Shown: piece by piece, positions 52,879-62,510 of the stretch
How positions within the stretch are numbered: position 1 is the stretch's first letter
How the letters are laid out: every line of letters starts with the position of its first letter
NCBI GenBank assembly: GCA_049840835.1
Contig: JASGJG010000010.1
Span: forward strand, 62,001-126,000
Reading direction: 5' to 3'
Origin: JANLTX01 sp049840835
GTDB lineage: Bacteria > Armatimonadota > Armatimonadia > Armatimonadales > Armatimonadaceae
DNA length: 64,000 nucleotides
Notes under the pieces: model-generated
Seen by the model: the letters and a program-made list of their open reading frames with translations, nothing else
What the model was told of the DNA's origin: nothing
Database searches by the model: none
Translations under genes and position numbers: made by a program

Positions 52879-53635
52879 ATGAAACCAACGGCATATATTC
52901 TAGTCACCGATGATGGGATGCCCTACAGCGTAAATGGGGCAGCGGCGGCAAAAGGCTTTGATTATATGGGCTATGAAGTTCGCCCATTTCGCCACTCCGA
53001 GCTAGATAGCCTGGAACTTACCCCGGATACCCCGGTGATAGGTGGTATGGGCACGGTTAAAGCGGCTCTTGCCAGGCTGGGGGTACAGCCAGCTCATGTA
53101 AGCGTTCCTGCCTGTCTCTACCCATTTGCCGGGCGCCGTGTATGGCGCGCTACCGTGGCCGATGTTCTGGCCGCAGGGGATTATCCTGTTTTTGTAAAGC
53201 CCTACGAAGACCTGAAGGTATTCAGCGGCACGGTAGTTACCAGTGAAGACAATTTCGAGGCGCTGATAGCCGCACAGCCCGGTCGCCCGGAGCTCGCTCC
53301 GGATTTCCCGCTGTTCTGCCAGGAATCTGTGAAACTGGTTAGCGAGTGGCGCGCCTTCGTGCTGCGAGGGCGCGTGCTAGGTTTGAGCCACTACAGCGGA
53401 GATCCCTTGGTATTTCAGATGCGGATCTCATGCGAGCAGCAATAGCTGCCTATACCGAGGCAGTAGGTCCGGCAGGCACAGTGCTGATTTCGGCGTTTTA
53501 GTGGATGGCCAGACCATAGTGGTGGAGGTCAACGATGGCTATGCCCTGGGCTGCGGAAGCCTGCTATCGAGTCTCTACGCCGAACTGCTGCGTGCCCGCT
53601 GGGAAGAGTTGACGTACATCTCCGGCCCGAACTGA
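52879..53635 (+). CDS. ATP-grasp domain protein, two frameshifts
   Basis: The joined product is ~252 aa. MKPTAYILVTDDGMPYSVNGAAAAKG begins the protein; DYPVFVKPYEDLKVFSG carries the ATP-grasp lysine and LVSEWRAFVLRGRVLGLSHYSGDP the central strands. A missing C near 53414 restores PDADLMRAAIAAYTEAVGPAG, and a missing base near 53481 restores SADFGVLVDGQTIVVEVNDGYALGCG, with the metal-binding Glu and Asn in VEVND. Such stand-alone ATP-grasp proteins ligate carboxylates to amines; the substrate is unknown. It follows the candidate leader RNA. Confidence 0.72.
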
Positions 53636-54704
53636 GCGATTGCGTTCTTTATAAGCTGCGGTCGCCGTTTTTCCAGAGGGGCTGGCCAGGGGGTGCAAAG
53701 CCATTTCCAGCGCCGCAAAAACCTCTTCTGGTCCAGGGTATGTTTCGCTCCCACGCGAACAGAATGAATGATTTTCCAGCAAAGAATATCCAGCCTTTTG
53801 GAATGGATATTCTGCTGGAAAGCACGAAAATCATCCTCCGAGTGGAACCTCCTGTAAATAGAAATGACTGATTTTAATAGATTTTTATTGCGATTATAAT
53901 TAGTAATAATATGTTTGATCATAATATTCAAATAAGTGTGAATGTAGCTCTCGGGGAAGGAGTCGATGTTATGTAGGATGCAGGACCGAACTGGATTGAA
54001 ATTTAAATATTTTATGAAGTTTTCATGGAGCTGGTTTGCGATATGTGCAGGGACATTGTTGATATTCTCAACGAGAAATTCGATGAAGGAGGACTCATTG
54101 GTGCATGGAGATTTATGTGAGGTGAGGAACGGGATGAGCTCTATTCGCCGGGTATCGTTATCTGCAACCGCTTTTTGAACGAGTAAGCGTATCATCTCAT
54201 GGTTTTCACCCATGAAGTAAGGACAACCATACAAAGTATTCCATTGCTTCCAGAACGCTTCGAGCGAAGGCGCCAGGCGCTCCGGTGCATCGAGCCAAAG
54301 CACGCGGATAATCTCCTTGAGCCAGTAGCGGTGTGTCTGGTCTTTCCAGAGCAAGACGGCTAATTCCACGCCATGGAGAGGACGATGGCGAAGCTCTGCC
54401 AGAACCAGGAGAGAGGCCTGAAGGGTATATTCCGGAGACCCTGGCGGGGAGCAGAGCAGTCAGCGTTGCTATGGCATCGCGCTCAGGCTCCGAGCTCTGG
54501 CAGATCGTTCGAAACTGCTTGCCTTCCACAATGGCTGATTCCCAGCTATCTCGTTTGCTGGTGACCTTTGGGTGCTCGTGCAGGCGTTCCAGCACCTCGC
54601 AAGCTAGATCAGGGCTCTGGAGCCATCTCACTGAATTCATTATCCCAGGGCTCCTCCCAGTTCAGGTGTTGAATCAGATAGGCAGCAGCGTCGGCATCGT
54701 TCAT
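53575..54704 (-). CDS. Unknown protein, frameshifted, with AT-rich 3' half
   Basis: It probably starts at ATG 54704 (MNDADAAAYLIQHLNWEEPWDNEFS), shifts into SVRWLQSPDLACEVLERLHEHPKV, then near 54445 shifts again into GSPEYTLQASLLVLAELRHRPLHG...WLKEIIRVLWLDAPERLAPSLEAFW. The total is ~375 aa of helical, possibly HEAT-like, character, with no motif I can name. Bases ~53800-54130 are strikingly AT-rich, while 54200-54700 have the GC content of the surroundings. The 3' end overlaps the ATP-grasp gene by up to 61 bases on the other strand. It follows the PD40 gene by 14 bases and may be co-transcribed. Confidence 0.5.
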
Positions 54705-54718
54705 AGAGCGCGATGTTT

Positions 54719-55768
54719 CTACCGCTTCCGGGGAATGAGTACATACCGATTTTTTACAGCAAAGCTAGATTCGTAACCTAATGGCGTTCTTGCCATGAGG
54801 TCTGCGCACCATAGCATGGTGTCGCGTAAATAGTAGATGCTCTTGCCATCAGCGGAGAAACGTGGCTGTTCTACATCGCCAGATTGTTTGCCAAGCCCCA
54901 GACGTTCCCCTATTTTTCCTTCTCGGCTCATCAGGGTAATGTCATAACAATAAGGCTGTTTATAGTCGGAGATGCACACGAACTGCTTGCCGTCGGGGGA
55001 GAGAGCAATATCACCGACTGCAGAGCCGCCTTCATCTCCAGGGAGGCTCCCGAATAATTCTTGTGGGAGGTGTGCTGTTCTCCGTAGCAATTTCGTAGAG
55101 GGCCTCCCGGCTGTCTCCCATGTCACCAACTCGAACCCTGGCGGCAAAGAGAACCTTTTTGCCATTCCTGAGCTGAAAGTCGGACCGCTGACATTATAGA
55201 ACTTGCCCTGTGTTAGCTGATGCAGGTTAGTACCATCCACACAGATAGTCCAGACATCACGAATCAAGGGCCCTTTCATCGTTCGTGCCGCGTTGGTAGG
55301 GCGCTCAAAATGATACGTTTCCCGTCTGGAAAAGCATGGCTCGAGCTCGCTATACGTATTCTCATGGGTGAGCCGCCGGAGATCGGTTCCATCGACGGAA
55401 GCAATCGAGTAGATCAGAGTTACCTGAGAAGGCTATTTTGCGTCCATCGGGGAGAAAAGGTGGGAAATAGAACGAGTGGGGCTACCAGGAACCATGGGGC
55501 CATTAGGAAACGCCAGCTTTTTCTTGCTGCCTGTTTTCAGATCAAGCAGGTATAGCAGCATGCCACCGTCTGTAGAGACAATTGCCTGTTGCCCATCTGG
55601 AGAAAGGTTATAGGTGAGTTGGGCGAAGGATGGAGTGTTCTCACCAGTGAGCTTTTGCATTCCAAAAACAAAAGCACCAAATATCATCTGGCAGGATATA
55701 GGGCAGAGAAGCAAACTAAAAGAGATAGCCAATAGTAGCCAGGGAGTCTTCTGCTTGGAGTTTTCCAT
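54719..55768 (-). pseudogene. PD40/TolB-like beta-propeller protein with several frameshifts
   Basis: It starts at ATG 55768 (MENSKQKTPWLLLAISFSLLLCPIS, one membrane anchor). Propeller blades are recognisable in different frames: YNLSPDGQQAIVSTDGGMLLYLLDL, LPDGRKIAFSGN, LIYSIASVDGTDLRRLTHENTYSELEP, DVWTICVDGTNLHQLTQGKFYNVSGPTFS, KVLFAARVRVGDMGDSREALYEIATEN, DIALSPDGKQFVCISDYKQPY and RFSADGKSIYYLRD. At least five frame changes are needed in 1 kb, far more than in any other gene here. SPDG-type blades resemble those of TolB, but the target is unknown. A TACACT hexamer ends five bases before the ATG. Confidence 0.7.
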
Positions 55769-55773
55769 AGGAC

Positions 55774-55779
55774 AGTGTA
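55774..55779 (-). promoter_or_regulatory. -10 element of the PD40 gene, leaderless arrangement
   Basis: Minus strand TACACT followed by GTCCT and the ATG at 55768. Confidence 0.45.
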
Positions 55780-55937
55780 TAGGAGTTCCTGTGAATTTTT
55801 CCACGAGGCTTCCATTTCTGTTAAGTGAGTGTTATAAAACCCTGCTTTCAGCAGGTATTGCTAATTTTTGTGTGAGATATTGCACAACTAGCGAACCTTT
55901 CTGTCTCGTCTACCACTATAAGAAGGAGATGGTAGCA

Positions 55938-56164
55938 ATGCACGAAGACACACCGAGAGTAGCCATGCTCTTGACCAACAGGAGGCAGAAAGTCTCCTGG
56001 AGATTCTGCTTGCTACAGAGCCCTCTGAGGAGACAGACCAGCTCCTCTGCCGGGTAGCCGAAGCGCAGCGGCTTTTGAGCCGCAGCAAGCTAGATAGCAT
56101 CCTGCGCGCCCCGGACCGCCCTGCTGTACCAGCAGAGCGGCCTGAGACTATTCCCTGCCTTTAA
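55938..56164 (+). CDS. Small acidic hypothetical protein, frameshifted
   Basis: AAGGAG (55923-55928) lies nine bases before ATG 55938 (and directly before an alternative ATG at 55929). MHEDTPRVA is followed, one frame over, by HALDQQEAESLLEILLATEPSEETDQLLCRVAEAQRLLSRSKLDSILRAPDRP to the stop at 56164. The second part has clear helical, acidic coding character. About 75 aa, no recognised family. Its stop overlaps the EF-G stop on the opposite strand. Confidence 0.45.
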
Positions 56165-58235
56165 TCGTGAGCGTGGTGCCCTTCGGCACGGCGCTTTTCG
56201 TGTTCCTCAATCAGCGGTGATGCCAGATGTGCGGGCATCTCTGCGTAGTGGCTAAACTGGTTACAGAACGAAGCCCTTCCATGCCCCAGTGAGCGTAGCT
56301 CTACGGCGTAGCGTAGTAGCTCGGATTGCGGCACCAGAGCACGGATAGACTGAGTGCCTGGCGTATCGCCTGGCTCCATGCCGATGACCTGTCCTCGCCG
56401 CGAGTTGAAGTCCCCCATGAGGTCGCCTGTGTAGGCATCTGGTGCTGTCACAGTTACACTACAGATAGGCTCCAGAATCACTGGCCCTGCCTGCTTTGCC
56501 GCATTCTGGAATCCCAGAATCCCTGCCATGTGAAACGCTGCTTCCGACGAATCTACCGGGTGGAACGAGCCATCGTCGCAGGTCACGCTCACATCCACCA
56601 TGGGGAAGCCTGCCAGCACACCGCGCCCCATAGACTCGTGTACGCCTTTCTCGACCGCCGGAGCCACTGCCGGGGAATGGCGCCACCAACGATTTTGTCA
56701 ATGAAAACAAAGCCTGTACCCGTGGTCTGCGGTTCTACCTTCAGCCAGCAATCCCCGAACTGACCACGCCCACCAGTTTGCTTCTCATGCCGCCCCTGCG
56801 CACGAGCAGAGCGGGTCAGGGTTTCGCGGTAGGGAATCTTCGGCAGGCGGGTTTCGACTTTGGACCCGAAGCGGGCTAAGCGCCCCGCAATCAGGTCTAA
56901 ATGGGTTTCCCCTCGACCTAAGAGCAAGGTCTCGCCGGTTTCCGGATGGCGCTCATGGCGAAACGCCGGGTCTTCTTCCGCTACACGGGCCAGGGCCAGA
57001 CCGAGCTTGTCTTCGTCTTGTTTGGTTTTTGGGCTTGCCGCTACCGCATAGGTGGGAGTGGGGAAGGGGATGGGCGGATACTGTACCGGGTGGTTCTTGT
57101 CGCAGAGCGTATCGCTGGTCTCGGTAGAACCAAGTTTGGCCACCGAGCCTAGATCGCCCGCTACCAGCTCCTTCACCGGAATCTGGCGCTTGCCACAGAG
57201 CATAAAGAGCGGCCCCAGGCGCTCCTCGCGCTGCTTGTTTGTGTTCCAGACCGTAGTATCCGGCGTAATACGCCCGGTCTTTACTCGGAAGCAGGTTAGC
57301 TTGCCCACATAGGGGTCGGCCAAAGTCTTGAAGACCAGCGCAGAGAAGGGAGCGTTCGGATCGCAAGTATTCTCCGCTTCATCTGGGGATTCGAACTCCA
57401 GCGCTAAGTGAGTGAGCAGGGGCTGAATCCCGATGCATTTTGTGGCCGAGCCGCAGAACACAGGTACGATATGTCCGGAGAGCAGGTCTTCATGAATGCC
57501 GCGCTCTATCTCGTCTTCCGTTAGCTCCTCGCCACCCAGGTATTTTTCAATCAGGGCATCGTCGCCCTCGGCGGCGACTTCCAGCAGCTTCTCTCGCCAC
57601 TCTAGCGCCTTAGAGAGTAGCTCGGCGGGAATCTCTGCCTCTCGAATGTCTTTTCCGCCACCATAGTGAGCTTTCATGGTAACCAGATCGATAACGCCTT
57701 CGAAGTTCTCACCTTCGCCAATGGGCAGGGTGGCAGGCACCACATGATTACCGAAGCGGGTTCGTAGAGCCTCTATGGCGCCATAGAAGTCGGCGCGCTC
57801 TCTATCCATTTTGTTGATAAAGACCGCCTCGGCTTTCCCCGCCGCTTTAGCACGCTCCCAGGTGCTTTCCATACCGAACTCCAGGCCGCCGGAGCTTTGT
57901 GCGGGGGTGACTAAGAGCACATCGTCAACAACTCGCAGGGCGGCAATAAAGTCGCCGAAAAAGTCGGGATGGCCTGGGGTATCGACCCAGTGTAGCTCGC
58001 GTTTCTGAGCGCCGCTGGGCGGCCAGTCACAGGGAGCGAGGGCAAGGTGGATGCTGTGCTTGCGCTGGGTTTCATCGGGGTCGAAGTCGGTAGTGGCTGA
58101 GCCATCATCGACTCGACCCAATCGTTCATTGACTCCCGCGACGTGCAGGATGGCCTCAAGCAATGAGGTCTTGCCCCCACCGGCGTGACCGGCGAGAGCG
58201 ATATTGCGGACGTCGCGAGGTAGATGCTTCTCCAT
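56161..58235 (-). CDS. Elongation factor G-like translational GTPase, single-base frameshift
   Basis: The joined product is ~691 aa, starting at ATG 58235 (MEKHLPRDVRNIALAGHAG). G1 is GHAGGGKT, G3 is DTPGHPDF, G4 is NKMD. Domains II-V follow (SALVFKTLADPYVGKLTCFRV; KIPYRETLTRSARAQGRHEKQTGGRGQFGDC; LEPICSVTVTAPDAYTGDLMGDFNSRRGQV). The frame breaks at the C4 run (GGGG 56672-56675, plus strand); one more C joins GGAIPP to AVAPAVEKGVHESM. The unusual G1 spacing and short length point to the EF-G-like paralogue group, not canonical EF-G. It is alone, without rpsL/rpsG/tuf neighbours. Confidence 0.9.
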
Positions 58236-58403
58236 GGAACTTCTCCTTGAAAAAGTCGCGATGGCGTCCGCCTCCAGAGTGGGCGTCGGGGTTACCGACA
58301 CCCGGCGTCCACAGAGGGGGTGGGCGTCGTCTTCGGTTGTCGATTTGCGGCTTCAGCGCCGCGCCGTAGAGTTCGTGAGCCGGGGCGAGATTTCCTCCCC
58401 TGC

Positions 58404-59900
58404 TCAGGTTCCCAACGCTGTTAGAGCTTCCTTCGCCGCGTCGTCGTCGGGGAACCGCTGAAACGTCGCGCGGGCCTCGTCCGTCTTGCCATCCAGAGCG
58501 AGCAGAAAGCCCCGAAGCAGGAGCAGGTGGTGATTCATGGGGGCCGTATCCACGGGGTGCTTCGCTAGATTCGCCAGGCTCTCTTTGATCTGCGCCGGCT
58601 GATTCTCTCGGATACCGCAGGTCAGCAGAGTGAGATGGAAGAACGGCTCATCGGGGTAGCGCTTGAGCGCGACGGCCAGGGTCTTCTTGCCCTCGGAAAG
58701 CCTGTTCTGCCGAAACTGGATATGCACCAGCGCCTGATAGTTCTTCCGGTCCGGGTTCGTGGAGAGAATACCGGTGAGAAACGCCTCCGCCTTGTCTAAT
58801 TGCTCAGCCTGGGCATAGACAATCGTCATGAGGTCAATAGTGCACTGACTCAGTTTCCCTAGCTTCTGGGCTTCCAGAATATGCTTTTCGGATTGCGCCA
58901 GATCTTGTTTCAGATACTGAAGAACCGCCAGAGATTGCAGTGCTTTGCCCTGAAGTCTACGGTCCGGGGAGTTCAGAAACGGGCTTACCGAACGGATACC
59001 ATAATTGACTGCCTCTTTCGTCTCTCTGGGCAGGTTCGCGAAGGTGCTACTCTCTGCGGATGCAGGTGGATTAAGCAGCATACCGCGCGAGAAGTCTAGA
59101 AACGCGATCACAGCAGGTAGCCGGGGACTCTGGCTCTGGTAGGGAATCGCCAGTTTCAGGGCGGCGCTCATTTCAGGTGAGCACATATGGTCGATCATCC
59201 AGCGTGTTGTAGCAGTGGGGGCTGTGGATTCTAAGGTTGCCACGGATTTCCCGAACGGCTCAGCCCCAAGGAGCCGATGGGAAAGCTGGCGTGTACGCGG
59301 AATCGGATGCCTGGGGGAGAGTGCGACCGCCCTATTGTAGCAGTCGTGGATAGCCTTGCTATGCTGCCCAAGAATCCCCACCCTCTGTGTAGAGGTCCGG
59401 TCAGTGCGCTTCAGGGGTGCCTGGTGTAAGTTGTCGAAATCTGCAAGCCGCTTCATCGTCTGACCGTAGAGCGCATCGCCCAGGGCAACCAGGATGCGCC
59501 AGTCTTTCGGAGCAAGCGCCGCCGCTCTCCGCAGAGCTGGCTCGGCTTTCGCATGCTCCTTCTGCAGATTCAGGCTCTCACCGAGTTGGAGCAAGAGTTC
59601 CGCACTCTGCGGAGACTTGCGCAGGGCCGCTTCTGTCTCCGAAACGACGCGGGCCAGCTCCTGGGTGGCATCTTGCTCACTGGCGACCAGAAGGCGGGCG
59701 AGCCGGAAGCGCTTTGTGGTAGCGGTAGGGTTGGCTTTAAGCCTGGCGCGTAGCGCAGTAATTTGCTCGGGCCACAGATCGCTTTCTCCTAGCAGCACTT
59801 CGTCTGCAGAGAATCCGAACTGAAAGTTGCCGGAAAAGGGAGGGAAGGGAGCGCTCTTGAGAAGACGCTCGATATCAGCGGACTGGCGAGAGATTCCCAT
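58404..59900 (-). CDS. TPR repeat protein
   Basis: A 498-residue protein starting at ATG 59900 (MGISRQSADIERLLKSAPFPPF), five bases after a TACAAT hexamer. Several TPR motifs are visible, e.g. SAELLLQLGESLNLQKEHAKAEPALRRAAALAPKDW, ALQSLAVLQYLKQDLAQSEKHILEAQKLG and QAEQLDKAEAFLTGILSTNP. No signal peptide or membrane helix. It is probably a scaffold; partners unknown. It is divergent from the SpoIIIAA-like ATPase gene across 88 bases. Confidence 0.82.
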   Translation of the reverse strand: MGISRQSADIERLLKSAPFPPFSGNFQFGFSADEVLLGESDLWPEQITALRARLKANPTATTKRFRLARLLVASEQDATQELARVVSETEAALRKSPQSAELLLQLGESLNLQKEHAKAEPALRRAAALAPKDWRILVALGDALYGQTMKRLADFDNLHQAPLKRTDRTSTQRVGILGQHSKAIHDCYNRAVALSPRHPIPRTRQLSHRLLGAEPFGKSVATLESTAPTATTRWMIDHMCSPEMSAALKLAIPYQSQSPRLPAVIAFLDFSRGMLLNPPASAESSTFANLPRETKEAVNYGIRSVSPFLNSPDRRLQGKALQSLAVLQYLKQDLAQSEKHILEAQKLGKLSQCTIDLMTIVYAQAEQLDKAEAFLTGILSTNPDRKNYQALVHIQFRQNRLSEGKKTLAVALKRYPDEPFFHLTLLTCGIRENQPAQIKESLANLAKHPVDTAPMNHHLLLLRGFLLALDGKTDEARATFQRFPDDDAAKEALTALGT

Positions 59901-59905
59901 AGAGA

Positions 59906-59911
59906 ATTGTA
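59906..59911 (-). promoter_or_regulatory. -10 element of the TPR gene, leaderless arrangement
   Basis: Minus strand TACAAT, then TCTCT, then ATG 59900. Confidence 0.5.
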
Positions 59912-59978
59912 CCTCACAGGCGATAGCGCCCCGCAAAATATTGTGGGTCGAATTTAACGCAAGACCAGCGGGCGGCGG

Positions 59979-59984
59979 TATAAT
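59979..59984 (+). promoter_or_regulatory. -10 element of the SpoIIIAA-like ATPase gene
   Basis: Consensus TATAAT ending four bases before GTG 59989. This supports a near-leaderless transcript and the choice of a GTG start. Confidence 0.5.
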
Positions 59985-59988
59985 AAGT

Positions 59989-61779
59989 GTGACTTTAGAA
60001 AATGGTACGGCCCTGCCGCTGTTCGAGGGGCCAGACAATACTTTGACAGAGACGACTAATACCCTTTCGGAGGTGCCGGAAGGCGCCTCAAACTCTCGTC
60101 GTATTCTTCCCGCAGAACCCTGGCAGCGGGTTACCGATAACCTCGGCCAGCTTCTCGATGTTCTGCCCCCGCGATTGCGTGCCTGTATCGAGCGCGAGCG
60201 CGAAAGAGACGATCTTATTGAGATCGTACTTGATCTAGGCCGCCCGGCGGAAGCTCGCTATGCCAGTGGAATGGCCCTGGAGCTACTGCCAGGATCCCCA
60301 GCAAACCGCCTACTCACAGATTCCATTGATTCTGTTGAGCCAGAAAACGAAGTCACTCTGGAAGATATCGCGTATGTAGAGCGCGGGGTGAGTGAGTTCG
60401 GATTCGATAATCGGGCTGGCATTGAGCGCACGCTGCACCGTATCTCCGCCATTCGCAACCGTCGCGATAAAGTGGTCGGCCTTACCCTACGTATCGGTCG
60501 TGCCGTCTATGGCACCATAGACATCATTCGCGACATTGTGGAGAGTGGGCACTCTATCCTCATGCTGGGGCGCCCCGGTGTAGGTAAGACCACCAAGCTC
60601 CGCGAGGTCGCGCGAATCCTCTCGACCGAGTTCAAGAAACGCGTGGTTATCGTCGATACATCGAATGAAATCGCGGGTGACGGAGACATTCCGCATCCGG
60701 CCATTGGCCGCTCACGGCGCATGCAGGTCAAGCGCCCCGAGGAGCAGCACGCCGTGATGATCGAGGCCGTGGAGAACCACATGCCTCAGGTCATCGTGAT
60801 CGATGAAATCGGCACCGAGCAGGAAGCCTTTGCGGCGCGTACTATCGCCGAGCGCGGCGTACAGCTCATTGGCACGGCGCACGGTAACTCCCTGGAGAAC
60901 CTGCTGCTGAACCCGACCCTCTCGGATCTTATTGGTGGCATTCAGACCGTAACGCTGGGCGATGAAGAAGCCAAGCGGCGCGGTACCCAGAAGACCGTAC
61001 TGGAGCGCAAAGCTCCGCCTACCTTCGATGTCATCATCGAAATCATGGAGGTGGATAAGCTAGCGATCCATCACGATGTGGCCAAGGTCGTAGACAAGAT
61101 GCTACGTGGCCGGCAGCCGCGCCCCGAGATTCGAGTGCGAAACGTGGCATCCGGCCAGGTAGAGGTCGTGCAGAAGGCAGAACTGCCTCCTGACCGGCCC
61201 GGCGAGGTCACAGGCGGTACCTATGGTATGACTTTTGAGCCGCAGCCAGCCGCTGGAAGTATAGCGACTGCGCCGCTACGCCCGACCCTGGAGCCGGGTG
61301 GACGCAAGAACCTGCCTTCTATCGTGCATATCTTCCCGTATGGGGTCTCCCGGTCACGGCTGGAGCGCGCCATCGCGAACCTCAGGGTGCCTGCGGTAAT
61401 TGCTAGAGACTACGCCGGGGCGAATCTGGTGCTGGCACTCAAGGCGACGTTTAGAAAAGACCCTGCGCGCCTCACAGACGCTCGAAGCCGGGGCATGAGC
61501 ACCCATATCGTAAAGTCCAACACCTACATCCAGATTGAGTCTGCTGTACGTGAGATCTTCGGTATGGAACCAGTCCTCGGTCCCTCCGATGAAGACGCAG
61601 CACTGGAAGAGGTAGAGGAAGCCATCGAGCGTGTACAGCGGAGCGGGGAGCCGGTAGAGCTTGCTCCACAGAACGCCTATGTGCGCCGATTGCAGCATCA
61701 GCTAGTAGACCAGGCGCAGCTAAACTCCCAGTCTCTGGGAGACGAGCCACGCCGCCGTCTGAGAATCCTGCCAAGATAA
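59989..61779 (+). CDS. SpoIIIAA/Ycf45-type AAA ATPase with C-terminal R3H domain
   Basis: A 596-residue protein from GTG 59989. Residues ~45-150 are a SpoIIIAA-like N-domain (LGQLLDVLPPRLRACI...LTLEDIAYVERGVSEFGFDNRAGIERTLHRISAIRNR). The ATPase has Walker A LMLGRPGVGKTTKLREVARIL, VVIVDTSNEIAGDGDIPH, and Walker B QVIVIDEIGTEQEA. A linker leads to a second conserved region (IVHIFPYGVSRSRLERAIANLRVPAVIARDY) and a C-terminal R3H-like nucleic-acid-binding segment (VELAPQNAYVRRLQHQLVDQAQLNSQSLGDEPRRRLRI). Similar proteins in cyanobacteria and plastids are called Ycf45. Role unknown; single-stranded nucleic-acid binding is inferred. Confidence 0.87.
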   Translation: MTLENGTALPLFEGPDNTLTETTNTLSEVPEGASNSRRILPAEPWQRVTDNLGQLLDVLPPRLRACIERERERDDLIEIVLDLGRPAEARYASGMALELLPGSPANRLLTDSIDSVEPENEVTLEDIAYVERGVSEFGFDNRAGIERTLHRISAIRNRRDKVVGLTLRIGRAVYGTIDIIRDIVESGHSILMLGRPGVGKTTKLREVARILSTEFKKRVVIVDTSNEIAGDGDIPHPAIGRSRRMQVKRPEEQHAVMIEAVENHMPQVIVIDEIGTEQEAFAARTIAERGVQLIGTAHGNSLENLLLNPTLSDLIGGIQTVTLGDEEAKRRGTQKTVLERKAPPTFDVIIEIMEVDKLAIHHDVAKVVDKMLRGRQPRPEIRVRNVASGQVEVVQKAELPPDRPGEVTGGTYGMTFEPQPAAGSIATAPLRPTLEPGGRKNLPSIVHIFPYGVSRSRLERAIANLRVPAVIARDYAGANLVLALKATFRKDPARLTDARSRGMSTHIVKSNTYIQIESAVREIFGMEPVLGPSDEDAALEEVEEAIERVQRSGEPVELAPQNAYVRRLQHQLVDQAQLNSQSLGDEPRRRLRILPR

Positions 61780-61796
61780 ATTTCCGAGCTGACCGC

Positions 61797-61829
61797 AAAG
61801 GCCCGTACTTCAGAAAAGTACGGGCCTTT
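61797..61829 (+). terminator. Rho-independent terminator
   Basis: Stem AAAGGCCCGTACTT / AAGTACGGGCCTTT with a 5-base loop, then TCTCTTTT, 17 bases after the ATPase stop. Confidence 0.9.
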
Positions 61830-61858
61830 CTCTTTTACGAGTAAGAGGAATCGTCCGG

Positions 61859-61864
61859 TAAGAT
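61859..61864 (+). promoter_or_regulatory. -10 element of the small membrane protein gene, leaderless arrangement
   Basis: TAAGAT followed by five bases (ACGGA) and ATG 61870. Confidence 0.45.
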
Positions 61865-61869
61865 ACGGA

Positions 61870-62491
61870 ATGGCCGCACTATCGAGCGCGAAAAAAGCAG
61901 ATCTTTCCGGCTGGTGGCGCCCCCGCTCTTGCCTTACTCTGGTCCGAAGGAATTTTCTATTCCAGTCTCTATCGAGATGAGCTTCTGATGCTCGTGGGCG
62001 GCATGTTTGGTTTTCTAATGTTGTTCTGGTATGTGTTTGGAATCGGGTTCCTTGTGGCCGCTATTCTGCAAAAGGATAGGTGGTCTCTGGTGGCGTTGCT
62101 GGCGCTTCCTCTAGGATTCGTGCAGGCGGGGCAGATTGATCACAAAGTGCTCTCAGAGCGGCGCTGGCAGGAGATTCGTCCGAACCTGGAAGCACAGCTT
62201 ACCGAGGCAATGCAGACCGACGTACCTTCGGAGACAAATCGGCTCTTTCAGGTTAAAGTTCTGCGACCTGGTGTCCGTATTGTCCGCAACAATAAGGGGA
62301 ATCGAAACGTCGCGTTTGTTCAGTATCGTGTGGGTATCGATAATGGGCTCGCTTATGTGTATTCTCCTAAAGAATCCTTGCACGAAGAGACCGACAAGAA
62401 TAGCGCCCTTGGCTATGCACTTTCCGGGTTTGGCCGGATAGCCAGGGTGGAATCCCTGGGTGATAACTGGTATCGCTGCTACTTCACCTGA
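61870..62491 (+). CDS. Membrane protein of unknown function, single-base frameshift near the N-terminus
   Basis: The joined product is ~206 aa. ATG 61870 gives MAALSSAKKADLSGWWRP; removing one C from the C5 run 61920-61924 continues it as ALALLWSEGIFYSSLYRDELLMLVGGMFGFLMLFWYVFGIGFLVAAIL. Without this correction only the part from ATG 61988 is read. Two hydrophobic segments are followed by a soluble C-terminal domain (LFQVKVLRPGVRIVRNNKGNRNVAFVQYRVG...GFGRIARVESLGDNWYRCYFT). Family not recognised. Confidence 0.6.
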
Positions 62492-62510
62492 TCGCTACGT
62501 AAATGGCAGG

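Noticed and set aside
56672..56675. Programmed frameshift in the EF-G paralogue
   Set aside because: There is no slippery heptamer with a downstream structure, and the same kind of homopolymer loss occurs in many unrelated genes here.
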